From NCBI GenBank assembly GCA_964354135.1, contig CAYGZA010000028.1:1-32428 (forward strand): 32,428 nt of DNA, given 5' to 3'. Below are positions 21,444 through 29,102 of the stretch, piece after piece. Numbering within the stretch: position 1 is the first letter of the stretch; each line of letters begins with the position of its first letter. Origin of the DNA: CAYGZA01 sp964354135 (GTDB taxonomy: Bacteria > Planctomycetota > Planctomycetia > Pirellulales > Thermoguttaceae). The notes under the pieces were generated by a model that saw nothing but the letters and a program-made list of their open reading frames with translations, was not told the DNA's origin and ran no database searches. A program made the translations under genes and the position numbers.

Positions 21444-22802
21444 TCACATCGCCTCCGGCACCACGTACGGCGGCCGGTACTCTTTGGTCAGGAGCTTGTC
21501 GGCCTCCGGGTCGCTGACGAAGCGTTCCGCCTTCGGATCGAAGCTCAGCGTGCGGCCCAAGTGGCAGGCGATCTTGGCCAGGTGGCTCACCGCCGTCGAG
21601 AGGTGCCCTTCCTCGATGTCCGCGTTCAGGTCGCCGGACTTGCGGCTCCGCACCGCAGCGATCCAGTTTTGGAAGTGCTCCAAGTCCATCATCGGCTCGC
21701 CGGGCGCGTGGGCAAACGGCCCCGGCTCCCGCTTCGGCCCCAAGAAGACCCGGTAACTGCTGTAGTCCGGAAAGATCATGTAGCCCTTGGCGCCGAAGAA
21801 GATCACGCCCACGACGCTCCCATGATCGACGAAGGGATACTGGTCGCCCATGCCGGCCTCCGTGGGCGTGAACCAGTGGCGGATCTCGAACTGGACCAAG
21901 AGGTCGCGGCCCTGCCACTGGGCCGAAAGGGTCTGCGTGTTGGGCGTATCCGCGTCGTCGTCGGTGGCGGGCAGGTAACGCCCTCCCATCGACTGGATCC
22001 TGGTCGGATGGGTGTTTAACCCCAGGCCCCAGCGGATGATGTCCATGTTGTGGACCGTCTGGTTGGCGATGTCGCCGCTGGCGAAGTTCGAGCACCAGTA
22101 CCAGCGGCGGTGGTGGAAGCTGCTGTAGGGGACCATCTTCGACGGGCCGACCCACTTGTCCCAATCCAAACCCTTGGGCACTTCCCTCGGGCGCTCCTTG
22201 CCCAGGTGACCGCGGAGCTTGTACGACATGCCGCGGGCCATGTACACGTCGCCGATGATCCCCTCCTTGAGCTTCCGGATGCCCTCGCGGATGTTCGGGC
22301 TGGAGCGGCACTGGGTGCCGAGCTGCACCATGCGGTTGTACTTTCGGGCGGCCTCGACCATCTTGCGGCCCTCCCAGAGCGTGTGGGCGCACGGCTTCTC
22401 GACGTACACGTCCTTGCCCGCCTGGCAGGCCCAAATGGTTTGCAGGGCGTGCCAGTGGTCCTGCGTGGCGAAGCTCACCGCATCGACCGACTTGTCGTCG
22501 AAGAGTTTCTTCTGCTCCGTGTACGTCACGAGCTTCTTGCCGGCCAATTGCGGGTAGCGTGCCGCGGCGTTGCCCAGCAAGCTCTCGTCGCAGTCGCATA
22601 GGGCGACGATCTCCACGTCCTTGGTCATCTGGGCCAGCGAGGCGACGTGGGACGACATCCGCCCCCCCAGGCCGACCAGGCCCACGCGGATCTTGTCGTT
22701 GGCCCCGGCCGCCGCCCGGGCGATGGCCGGCGCCGCAAATGCCGTCGCCCCCGCCGCAACGGCCGACGATTTGAGAAACGCTCGACGAAGCTTGTCTGTC
22801 AT
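21444..22802 (-). CDS. Tat-exported Gfo/Idh/MocA family oxidoreductase
   Basis: A 452-residue protein. The ATG at 22802 has AGGAG eight bases upstream. A twin-arginine signal opens it (LRRAFLKSSAVAAGA, Arg6-Arg7; cleavage expected near AIARA), so the folded cofactor-bound enzyme is probably exported. The Rossmann fold begins IRVGLVGLGGRMSSH, with EKP at 135-137 and TVHNMDIIRWGL in the substrate domain. Such Tat-tagged family members are greatly expanded in planctomycetes, where they are thought to act on sugars in the periplasm. The substrate here is unknown. It is downstream of, and on the same strand as, a membrane protein and a deacetylase gene, but has its own promoter-like site. Confidence 0.9.
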   Translation of the reverse strand: MTDKLRRAFLKSSAVAAGATAFAAPAIARAAAGANDKIRVGLVGLGGRMSSHVASLAQMTKDVEIVALCDCDESLLGNAAARYPQLAGKKLVTYTEQKKLFDDKSVDAVSFATQDHWHALQTIWACQAGKDVYVEKPCAHTLWEGRKMVEAARKYNRMVQLGTQCRSSPNIREGIRKLKEGIIGDVYMARGMSYKLRGHLGKERPREVPKGLDWDKWVGPSKMVPYSSFHHRRWYWCSNFASGDIANQTVHNMDIIRWGLGLNTHPTRIQSMGGRYLPATDDDADTPNTQTLSAQWQGRDLLVQFEIRHWFTPTEAGMGDQYPFVDHGSVVGVIFFGAKGYMIFPDYSSYRVFLGPKREPGPFAHAPGEPMMDLEHFQNWIAAVRSRKSGDLNADIEEGHLSTAVSHLAKIACHLGRTLSFDPKAERFVSDPEADKLLTKEYRPPYVVPEAM

Positions 22803-22855
22803 GACGAATCTCCTGTGGATGAATCCCGCGGAAAACGCTATCCTGGCAAGGAGCC

Positions 22856-22861
22856 ATTATA
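22856..22861 (-). promoter_or_regulatory. TATAAT -10 box of the Tat-exported oxidoreductase
   Basis: On the minus strand this is a perfect TATAAT. The predicted start near 22849 gives a leader of about 47 bases. No good -35 box is visible, so an activator may be needed. Confidence 0.4.
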
Positions 22862-22904
22862 CTCGCGGACGCGGCGTGTCGCACTCGCCTAGCCCGCCGG
22901 AACA

Positions 22905-22918
22905 GACTTCCGGAAGTC
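22905..22918. repeat. perfect 14-bp palindrome of the GACTTCCGAAGTC family
   Basis: GACTTCCGGAAGTC is self-complementary over all 14 bases. It is preceded by GGAACA, much as CCAACA precedes the related copy at 6421. It lies between the 22932 stop and the 22802 start, and could be a regulator site or a remnant of the dispersed repeat. Confidence 0.5.
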
Positions 22919-22931
22919 CTTCTCGCGCGGC

Positions 22932-23441
22932 TTATCCGTTCCTGCGCCACCCGGCATCGCCCGCAGGTCCGCACGATCCCCTTGTCCCGCCGTCTTCCGA
23001 GCCGCCTGGGCCGCTCGCGGTGATCCGGCACAGGGCCAGGTATGCCGCGAAGATGGTGGTCAAGAGTTGAAGGAATGGCGAGACCACGATCATCAGCACG
23101 TGCCAGCCGATGAAGCTGGCCTTGGGCTCGAAAAGCCACATCGGAATGCCGAAGTTTGCGATGTCGGCTGCCGGGTCGAAGAGCATGAAGAAGGGTGGAC
23201 CCCAGATCGCCAACATCATCAAGAATGTGGGAATCACCGTGAGAATCGCGTACTTGAGGACGCTCCGCAGGATCTTGCGAAACGACGTCGCGCGGCGGGC
23301 CACCATCCCGGCCAATACCCAGCCGGTGGGAAACCCCAACGCGATACAGAAAATGGGCACGCCCATCCCCATGCCCACGCAGAGAACGTCCAGGGCAACA
23401 TAGAGAACCGCCGCGCGGATCGGTGAGCCGAGAACGTTCAT
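22932..23441 (-). CDS. four-TM membrane protein of unknown function
   Basis: A 169-residue integral membrane protein. The ATG at 23441 has GAGGGTGG just upstream. Hydrophobic segments lie at about 10-27, 28-46, 62-88 and 110-138, with the basic loop ARRATSFRKILRS between the second and third. The C-terminal tail (about 141-169) is Gly-rich and hydrophilic. No family was recognised. It begins 36 bp after the deacetylase-VCBS gene on the same strand, so the two are probably co-transcribed. Confidence 0.75.
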   Translation of the reverse strand: MNVLGSPIRAAVLYVALDVLCVGMGMGVPIFCIALGFPTGWVLAGMVARRATSFRKILRSVLKYAILTVIPTFLMMLAIWGPPFFMLFDPAADIANFGIPMWLFEPKASFIGWHVLMIVVSPFLQLLTTIFAAYLALCRITASGPGGSEDGGTRGSCGPAGDAGWRRNG

Positions 23442-23477
23442 ACCACCCTCGCCCTCGGGCCTTCACGCCGGCCGTGG

Positions 23478-25370
23478 TCAACGCGGCCGGACGTTGCCCC
23501 CCAGGATCGACTCGTACGAGCGGCTGTTCGTCGGGATTCTCATCTTCCTGCCGCCGACCACAACGTCTCTGCCCGTGTCTTCGTTCTGTTCCCACACGCG
23601 CCGGTTCTTGAACCAGACGCCGTTATTGGTCCCGTCGGCCCGAACGATCGGCGGGATTTCCGCGGGCTGGCCGCGGTTGCCGTTCGGGATCCGCCGCGAC
23701 CAGCCCTCCTTCATCGAGATAAAGATGTGCAGCGAGCAGTGCTGCGGGTTGGAGAAGACGACGTCGAGATGGCCGTCCTCGTCGACGTCCACGAGCCGGC
23801 AGCCGGCATCGCGCCCCTGGACATCGACCATGGTCGTTCCGCCCGGCAAGGTGAAAGGAAGCTTCTCCCATGCGTGCCGGTCGGGCAGCCGGCGAAAGAC
23901 CGCCTGCTGGCTCTGGTGGCCGACGATCAGCTCGCAAATTCCGTCCCGGTCGAGATCGCGGAGCCTCACGCCGCGGTCCCGTCCCGCGGCACAGGTGGTG
24001 ATCGGACCGCCAGCCTCCAGACCGGCGAGCCCCTGGGGATCGGCAACCCACCGATTGCCGTCGAAATGCCACAGCCCGGCGACTTTCTCATTGCGGACCA
24101 CGATGCTCGCGTACCCGTTTTTCTCGAGGACCCCGAAGTGTACGCCCGCGTCGTGGCGGTTGCCCTGCCGATCGACGGTGACAATCTCCACGGGAAAATC
24201 CGCGGTGAGCCACTGTTTCTTCTCCGGCGACCAGACGCGGGTCTGGCGGGTCTTCTCGTTCCCGATGACGACGTCCATGTAGCCGTCGGCATTGAGGTCC
24301 AGCGCGCGCACGCCGTTGTCCTGGCCGTTGGCCGCGCGGAGCGGCACACCGCCGAGCACGCTGGTGGTCAGCCGCTCGTAGACTTCGCGGAGGCTGAAGA
24401 ACTTCACTTTCTTGCCGTGCTTCGCCTGGGCATGGTCGACGAGATCCACCACCTGGGTGTTGCGGATCCAGTTGTGGGTGTGCGGGTGGAACGTCAGGGT
24501 GAATACCCCTTGCTTGAGCGCGGTGGCGTCGACGGCCGCCTTCATGTCGCGGACGGTCGCCGGGGCCAGCGGCTTGTTGACCTTCTGGCCCAGCCAGTCG
24601 TCGGGGAATGCCGAGGGCATTTCCCAGCACGAGTGGCCGATGACGTACGGATACGGATAGTCCTCCACGTAATTGGTATACTCCAGATCGGCCGGCACGT
24701 ACTTGCCGAACCGCGGCCGGCCTTCTTCGTCCGCCACGAGTTGCCGCGGCAGCAAGGGATCGTCGGCCGTGAACGCCATGAACACCGAGGAGTCCATCCC
24801 GATGAAGTTCCCCCGGGGCGTCGTCTTGGTGAAGATCTCCGTGAAGAACCGCGGGCTCATCGAGTTCATCGAGTCGCAGCAGGGCATCCGAAAGGCGACC
24901 GGCCGGTTGTTGGGGATCGTTCCCACGAGGTCCACCGCGCGGTCGAAGGTGGCTTTCGCGGCGGCCAGGTCGTTCTTCTGGAGGCACGGGCACGGATGAT
25001 CGTAGGTATGAGTCTCCAGGCTCACCCCTTCTCTCAAGAACACCTGCAACCGCGGATCGTTCGGGTCGACGCGGGAGGTCATGATGCTCACCGGGGCCCG
25101 GCCGTCGATCTTCTTGAGCCGCTCGAACACGGGCCGTAAGTACGACTCGTAGACCGCCGGATCGCCCAGATCGTCGATCGCCAGGACGATCGCCGTCTCC
25201 ACGCCTTCCTCGCCGACCCATTGAGGCGTTACGAGCTTTGCAGCGTCGCGGCCGACGTAGTAGGGGTCGCAAACCTCATCGAGATAGCTCAGACGATTGC
25301 CCGGGTCTGCGGCGCGAAGTGCGATCGCAGACAAGAGCACGATCGCAATCGCGGTCCAGCGTGACGGCAT
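23478..25370 (-). CDS. exported NodB-type polysaccharide deacetylase with FG-GAP/VCBS repeats
   Basis: A 630-residue protein. The ATG at 25370 has AAGGAA eight bases upstream and starts a signal peptide (residues 5-21). Residues about 55-330 resemble a NodB deacetylase: LAIDDLGD (Asp66-Asp67), and ETHTYDH with His121 and His125 as the second motif. His312-type FHPHTHNW later may close the site. The second half holds at least three FG-GAP/VCBS calcium-loop repeats: VRALDLNADGYMDVVIGN, VRLRDLDRDGICELIVGH and CRLVDVDEDGHLDVVFSN, expected to form a beta-propeller that binds carbohydrate or protein. It probably removes acetyl groups from an extracellular glycan. It follows the C45-family gene, 211 bp away. 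Confidence 0.85.
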   Translation of the reverse strand: MPSRWTAIAIVLLSAIALRAADPGNRLSYLDEVCDPYYVGRDAAKLVTPQWVGEEGVETAIVLAIDDLGDPAVYESYLRPVFERLKKIDGRAPVSIMTSRVDPNDPRLQVFLREGVSLETHTYDHPCPCLQKNDLAAAKATFDRAVDLVGTIPNNRPVAFRMPCCDSMNSMSPRFFTEIFTKTTPRGNFIGMDSSVFMAFTADDPLLPRQLVADEEGRPRFGKYVPADLEYTNYVEDYPYPYVIGHSCWEMPSAFPDDWLGQKVNKPLAPATVRDMKAAVDATALKQGVFTLTFHPHTHNWIRNTQVVDLVDHAQAKHGKKVKFFSLREVYERLTTSVLGGVPLRAANGQDNGVRALDLNADGYMDVVIGNEKTRQTRVWSPEKKQWLTADFPVEIVTVDRQGNRHDAGVHFGVLEKNGYASIVVRNEKVAGLWHFDGNRWVADPQGLAGLEAGGPITTCAAGRDRGVRLRDLDRDGICELIVGHQSQQAVFRRLPDRHAWEKLPFTLPGGTTMVDVQGRDAGCRLVDVDEDGHLDVVFSNPQHCSLHIFISMKEGWSRRIPNGNRGQPAEIPPIVRADGTNNGVWFKNRRVWEQNEDTGRDVVVGGRKMRIPTNSRSYESILGGNVRPR

Positions 25371-25520
25371 GGTGTCGTTCCTTGAAAGCGTAGGGGCGTA
25401 TTCGATCCCCGCATTGCCCACGGCAAGCATAGCCAGGGCCTCCCATTCCGGCAAGCGCTTGCCCGGCGAAGGCGGGGGCAAGTCCTGCGGGCGGCCATTG
25501 TAGTGCAGGCGTCATTGTGG

Positions 25521-25539
25521 TGCAGGCGTCCCGCCTGCA
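25521..25539. repeat. short perfect palindrome TGCAGGCG-TCC-CGCCTGCA
   Basis: An 8-bp perfect stem with a three-base loop lies in the 211-bp gap between two minus-strand genes. A partial second copy (GTGCAGGCGTC) lies 18 bases before it, and GCAGGCGTCC recurs at 10941. It looks like a dispersed repeat that may fold in the mRNA. Confidence 0.55.
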
Positions 25540-25581
25540 TGAACCGTGCAGCCGAAAGGGCGGCACCAGAAGAACTGCCCG

Positions 25582-26718
25582 TCAGAGTGCGAACCGCTTC
25601 CAGCGGCCGGTGCCGCGGGGGCCACGGCTAAGATACGCTTCCCGCGTCGTGGTGTTGAAGACCATCTGGTCGATCGTGCCGTCGTTGGTGATGCCCGGCG
25701 AGGAAAGCAGCTCCTGGAGCTTGCCGCGATTGAGCTTTCCCTTGTGCGTTTGAAGCAGTCCGTACATCTGCCGGCAGCGGGGATGGAGCGGCACCGGCTT
25801 GTCGGGGGGCGCTTGGGTCATTTGCCGCGTGCCGTAAGAGACGCGGGCAAGATGGCCGCGGGAGATCTCCACGGCAAGCTGCTTGGGCGACCCCTCGACG
25901 CTGGCCAACCGCCCTTGACCATCCGCCAAGACGAAGGTGAACCACCCTGCCCGCGGCGCGCGGCGGGCCTCGGCCACCGCGGCGTCGAGCGTTTCCTGAT
26001 AGAGCATTTGGGCTATGAGCAGGTAAGCGGGAATGCCGACCCGAGGGCCGTCGCCGTCGAACTTCTCGCCCAGTGCGGCGCTCGTCCAGCAGAGTGCGAT
26101 CCCGGCGGAGTTCAGCCCGGCCCCCGCCCACAGGCCGGGATAGGCGTAGCCCAAGAGGCTCGGGCCGCCGGCGCGCTTCCAGAGCACCAGCGACGAGAGC
26201 CCGAAGACGCTCAACATCCAGTCCCAGGTCTGGGCAACGTAGGCGCTGCCGTCGTCGGTATCGGGCGGACCGCAGGCCACCGCGGTGCAATGCCCGAGCG
26301 GCGGCAGCGCGCCGCGGTGGTACAACTCCTCGTGGAGCGTGATGAGGACCACTTCCTCCAAACGCATTCCGGTCGCCTCGGCCATCCCTTCTAACTCCTC
26401 CATGATCTCCGGCGAGTAGCGGCGGACCTCGTGGGCACAGGCCCCGGCATAGCGGAGCGCGGCTTCCCGCGGCCCCGACTCTTTGGCGAAGGGGGCCACG
26501 ATTTCCCGCTCCAGGAACTCGTGGATGGGACGATGGAATGCCCGGCCGTACTCTCGCCCGCGATCCCGCGGGCTGCCGGAGACGACCGTCAGCGTGTGTT
26601 CGGGGGCGTTCGGCTTGGCGGCCGGCTCGGCGGCTGCGGCGATCCGGCACCGATTGAAGGCGAGCGTTGCAGCGGCGGCTGTCGTAATGAACTGGCGTCG
26701 AGTGAGTGGTCGGTTCAT
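25582..26718 (-). CDS. Tat-exported C45-family peptidase / acyltransferase
   Basis: A 378-residue protein related to acyl-CoA:6-aminopenicillanate acyltransferase and the C45 N-terminal-nucleophile hydrolases. The ATG at 26718 has GAGGGAA upstream. A Tat signal opens it (LTRRQFITTAAAA). The region SGSPRDRGREYGRAF matches the family opening, and GHCTAVAC places the candidate nucleophile at Cys144. Further conserved blocks are AYVAQTWDWM, GYAYPGLWAGAGLNSAGIALCWTS and SVEGSPKQLAVE. Members cleave or transfer acyl groups on small amides, but the substrate here is unknown. Maturation by cleavage before Cys144 is expected from the family, not seen directly. Confidence 0.85.
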   Translation of the reverse strand: MNRPLTRRQFITTAAAATLAFNRCRIAAAAEPAAKPNAPEHTLTVVSGSPRDRGREYGRAFHRPIHEFLEREIVAPFAKESGPREAALRYAGACAHEVRRYSPEIMEELEGMAEATGMRLEEVVLITLHEELYHRGALPPLGHCTAVACGPPDTDDGSAYVAQTWDWMLSVFGLSSLVLWKRAGGPSLLGYAYPGLWAGAGLNSAGIALCWTSAALGEKFDGDGPRVGIPAYLLIAQMLYQETLDAAVAEARRAPRAGWFTFVLADGQGRLASVEGSPKQLAVEISRGHLARVSYGTRQMTQAPPDKPVPLHPRCRQMYGLLQTHKGKLNRGKLQELLSSPGITNDGTIDQMVFNTTTREAYLSRGPRGTGRWKRFAL

Positions 26719-26756
26719 GCTGTTCCCTCGGAGTGTGCTCGGAACGTGGGAGCCTT

Positions 26757-26931
26757 GGGCCGCGGATTCGCCTAAATCTACGCTAAGTGGAACCGCAAGG
26801 GAACTCAGGGTGGCATGCTCTCACGACGCGCTTCGCGTCGGGTGAGCATGTTCCCTGAGGCCCCATGCCGACCCGCGGCTGCGCCGCGTGACGGCATGCC
26901 ACCCAACGTGGGCCGCGGATTCACCCTAATC
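26757..26931. repeat. composite palindromic element flanked by direct repeats
   Basis: Two similar 22-base copies starting GGGCCGCGGATTC (26757-26778 and 26910-26931) flank a unit bounded by 11-bp inverted ends (GGGTGGCATGC at 26808-26818, GCATGCCACCC at 26894-26904). Inside are two hairpins, one built on GACGCG/CGCGTC with CATGCTC/GAGCATG, and one on CATGCCG/CGGCATG. It has no reading frame and resembles a miniature non-autonomous element. Confidence 0.65.
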
Positions 26932-27020
26932 GACCCTGGTTGACCCGACCGCTATTCTCGTTCCGGCGGATGCCTTGTCAACGTGCCCCGTCACAACGAG
27001 GTGGCCCCTTCTCGCACCCG

Positions 27021-27029
27021 TGCTAGAAT
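27021..27029 (+). promoter_or_regulatory. extended -10 promoter of the metallopeptidase gene
   Basis: TGCTAGAAT is an extended -10 box (TGn then TAGAAT). No -35 match is seen 17 bases upstream, as is common for extended -10 promoters. The start near 27036 gives a leader of about 33 bases before the ATG at 27069. Confidence 0.5.
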
Positions 27030-27068
27030 AGAGAAGGTCCCTGCGCACCAATCCGGACGACGCGACGA

Positions 27069-28637
27069 ATGGCGACGAAGACCAGGTCCATTTCCGCCAC
27101 AGGTGGGTTATCGGCGAGGGTCCGCACGCGTGCCGTCGCCTTCCTCTGCTTGTGGGCGATCTTGGCGGGGTTGGCCCCTGCTCGGGCCGAGGACCTCTTC
27201 CGCACGGCCGGTGAGCTGAGGGCAAAGTACGCCGCCCAGCTAGAGGAGCTGGCCGCCTGGTGCGACGGGCGCGGGCTGGCCGATCAGGCCCGGAAGACCC
27301 GGCACTGGCTGGGCGTCCGCGATCCGAACAAGGTCTACGTCGCCGACTTGCCGCAGGCGATCGGGCGTCCGGAGCTGCCGGCCGATGCGCCGCCGGACGT
27401 GGTGGAGTGGGACAATCGCTTCTTTCAACTGCGCAAGCAGCAGGCCACGGTGCTGGACGCGCTGGCGCGGCGGGCGGTCCGCGCCGGCCGGGCGTCTCTG
27501 GCCTTCGACCTGGTGCTGGCCGCCATCCGCGAAAACCCCGATCACGAGCCGATCCGCCGGCTCTTGGGCTTCCAGAAATTCCGCGGCGGCTGGTACACCC
27601 TCTACGAGATCGAACAGCTCCGCTCCGGCCGCGTCTGGGACGACCGGTTCGGCTGGATTCTCAAGAACCACGTGAAGCGCTACGAGGAGGGGCAGCGGCC
27701 CGCCGGCATCGCCTGGGTCAGCGCCGAGGAAGATGCCCAGCGGCGCCGCGAGATCGAAAACGGCTGGGAGATCGAGACCGAGCACTACCTGATCCGCACC
27801 AACCACAGCCTCGAGGCCGGCGTGGCCCTGGGCGTGAAACTCGAGCGGCTCTATCGCGTCTGGAAGCAACTCTTCGTCCGCTACTTCGCCAGCGAGGCCC
27901 AGCTCGTCGAGCTGTTCGACGGCCGGAACCGCGGCCGCCGGAACCAGATGCCGCGGCTGGGCATCGTCTATTTCCGCGACCGCGACGATTACAACCGCAA
28001 GCTCAAGCCCGCCTTTCCCAACATCGAGATCTCCACGGGCATCTACGTCGAGAGCAGCCACCGGGCCTACTTCTTCGCAGGGGACGCCCACAACGAGCGG
28101 ACGCTCTACCACGAGGCCGCCCATCAGCTCTTCCACGAGGCCCGGCCGGTAGTTCCCGACGTCGGCGCCCGCGGCAGTTTCTGGATCGTGGAGGGGATTG
28201 CCATGTACATGGAGTCGCTGCACCAGGAAGACGGCTTCAACGTGCTGGGCGGCTTCGAGGACCTGCGGATGGAGGCTGCGCGGGTCCGCTTGCTCCGCGA
28301 CAACTTCTACGTGCCGCTGGCCGAGTTCAATCGCTTGAGCCTTCAGAAGCTCCAAGACGATCCGCGGATCGCCACCCTGTACAGCCAGGCAGCCGGGCTG
28401 ACCCACTTCTTGATTCACTACGAGGGCGGGATCTACCGCGATGCCTTGGTGGCCTACCTCGACGCGGTGTATTCCGGCCGCGACACCCCCACCCTCCTGG
28501 GGCAACTGGCGGGCAAGTCTCTCAAAGACCTGGATGTCCAGTACCGCCGGTTTATGGAAAGCGGTGGTCAACCGATGCCTTCCAAGGGGCCCCCGGCTGC
28601 CGAAGCGAAGGGCCCGGCGGTTCCGGCGGAAGAATAG
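27069..28637 (+). CDS. exported DUF1570-type zinc metallopeptidase
   Basis: A 522-residue exported protein. A signal anchor or peptide spans about 20-40 (AVAFLCLWAILAGLAPARA). The first half is helical (about 45-240). The peptidase domain has LYHEAAHQLFHEA with zinc ligands His348 and His352 and catalytic Glu349 (HExxH), and WIVEGIAMYME with Glu375 as the likely third ligand, the gluzincin order. VYFRDRDDYNRKL and the pattern of the C-terminal helices match the DUF1570 proteins abundant in planctomycetes. A tail rich in Pro and Ala ends it. The biological substrate is unknown. It has its own extended -10 promoter. Confidence 0.87.
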   Translation: MATKTRSISATGGLSARVRTRAVAFLCLWAILAGLAPARAEDLFRTAGELRAKYAAQLEELAAWCDGRGLADQARKTRHWLGVRDPNKVYVADLPQAIGRPELPADAPPDVVEWDNRFFQLRKQQATVLDALARRAVRAGRASLAFDLVLAAIRENPDHEPIRRLLGFQKFRGGWYTLYEIEQLRSGRVWDDRFGWILKNHVKRYEEGQRPAGIAWVSAEEDAQRRREIENGWEIETEHYLIRTNHSLEAGVALGVKLERLYRVWKQLFVRYFASEAQLVELFDGRNRGRRNQMPRLGIVYFRDRDDYNRKLKPAFPNIEISTGIYVESSHRAYFFAGDAHNERTLYHEAAHQLFHEARPVVPDVGARGSFWIVEGIAMYMESLHQEDGFNVLGGFEDLRMEAARVRLLRDNFYVPLAEFNRLSLQKLQDDPRIATLYSQAAGLTHFLIHYEGGIYRDALVAYLDAVYSGRDTPTLLGQLAGKSLKDLDVQYRRFMESGGQPMPSKGPPAAEAKGPAVPAEE

Positions 28638-28967
28638 TGTCAAATCGCGGCCCGAGCCGCTCCAAACAAAGCATGCCAAGTGATGCAACGTGAGCGAAAC
28701 GTGTTTGTCGGCGTCTACCTCGGCACAAACCTCGGCACGAAGGGGCCTGCCTTCATGGCATGGCTTTCGCCGAGCGGCTCGGATACGAGGTGCCGGATCC
28801 TTTTGCTGGCAGAAACAAGGGGTGCCGACCTAGTATTTGAGAGGGGAGTCAGAACGGACCCCGGGTGCCATGCCGGGCCGACGCCACGCGGCCGACGGCA
28901 CGCCGGCCCGGTTGTCCAGAGTCCGCTTTCGGCGGCGCCCTCCTGGCCGGGCTCGGTACGATAGTAA
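28638..28967. other. intergenic, no gene; one GC-rich hairpin
   Basis: No convincing reading frame on either strand. A hairpin with a 10 of 11 bp stem (28873-28883 with 28901-28911, CCGGGCCGACG and CGCCGGCCCGG) may terminate the preceding gene. CCTCGGCAC is repeated at 28718 and 28731. Nothing else was recognised. Confidence 0.4.
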
Positions 28968-28982
28968 GAGGGGTTCGATTGG

Positions 28983-29102
28983 CTGATCGAGGCCAAGGTC
29001 TGCCTCGGAAGGACGTTCACATCGGATCCCGGCCGTGTCCAGGCGTACCACCGCCTTTGCGGCCGGTTCTATGAGGAACTGCGGAGGCGAGGGTATCTGT
29101 GA
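28983..29102 (+). CDS. possible tiny ORF coupled to the phosphomannomutase gene
   Basis: The frame is open from 28968 to a TGA at 29100-29102 and encodes protein-like sequence (WLIEAKVCLGRTFTSDPGRV, then QAYHRLCGRFYEELRRRGYL). Its stop overlaps the GTG start of the next gene in GTGA, which suggests translational coupling. There is no ATG, GTG or TTG start. The CTG at 28983 is the only plausible one, nine bases after AAGAGGGG. It may be a small coupled peptide, the remnant of a broken gene, or chance. Confidence 0.3.
   Translation: MIEAKVCLGRTFTSDPGRVQAYHRLCGRFYEELRRRGYL

Noticed and set aside
28690..28964. Short plus-strand frames in the gap before the hexomutase
   Set aside because: Low-complexity Gly/Arg/Pro content, overlap with a GC-rich hairpin, and no ribosome-binding site.
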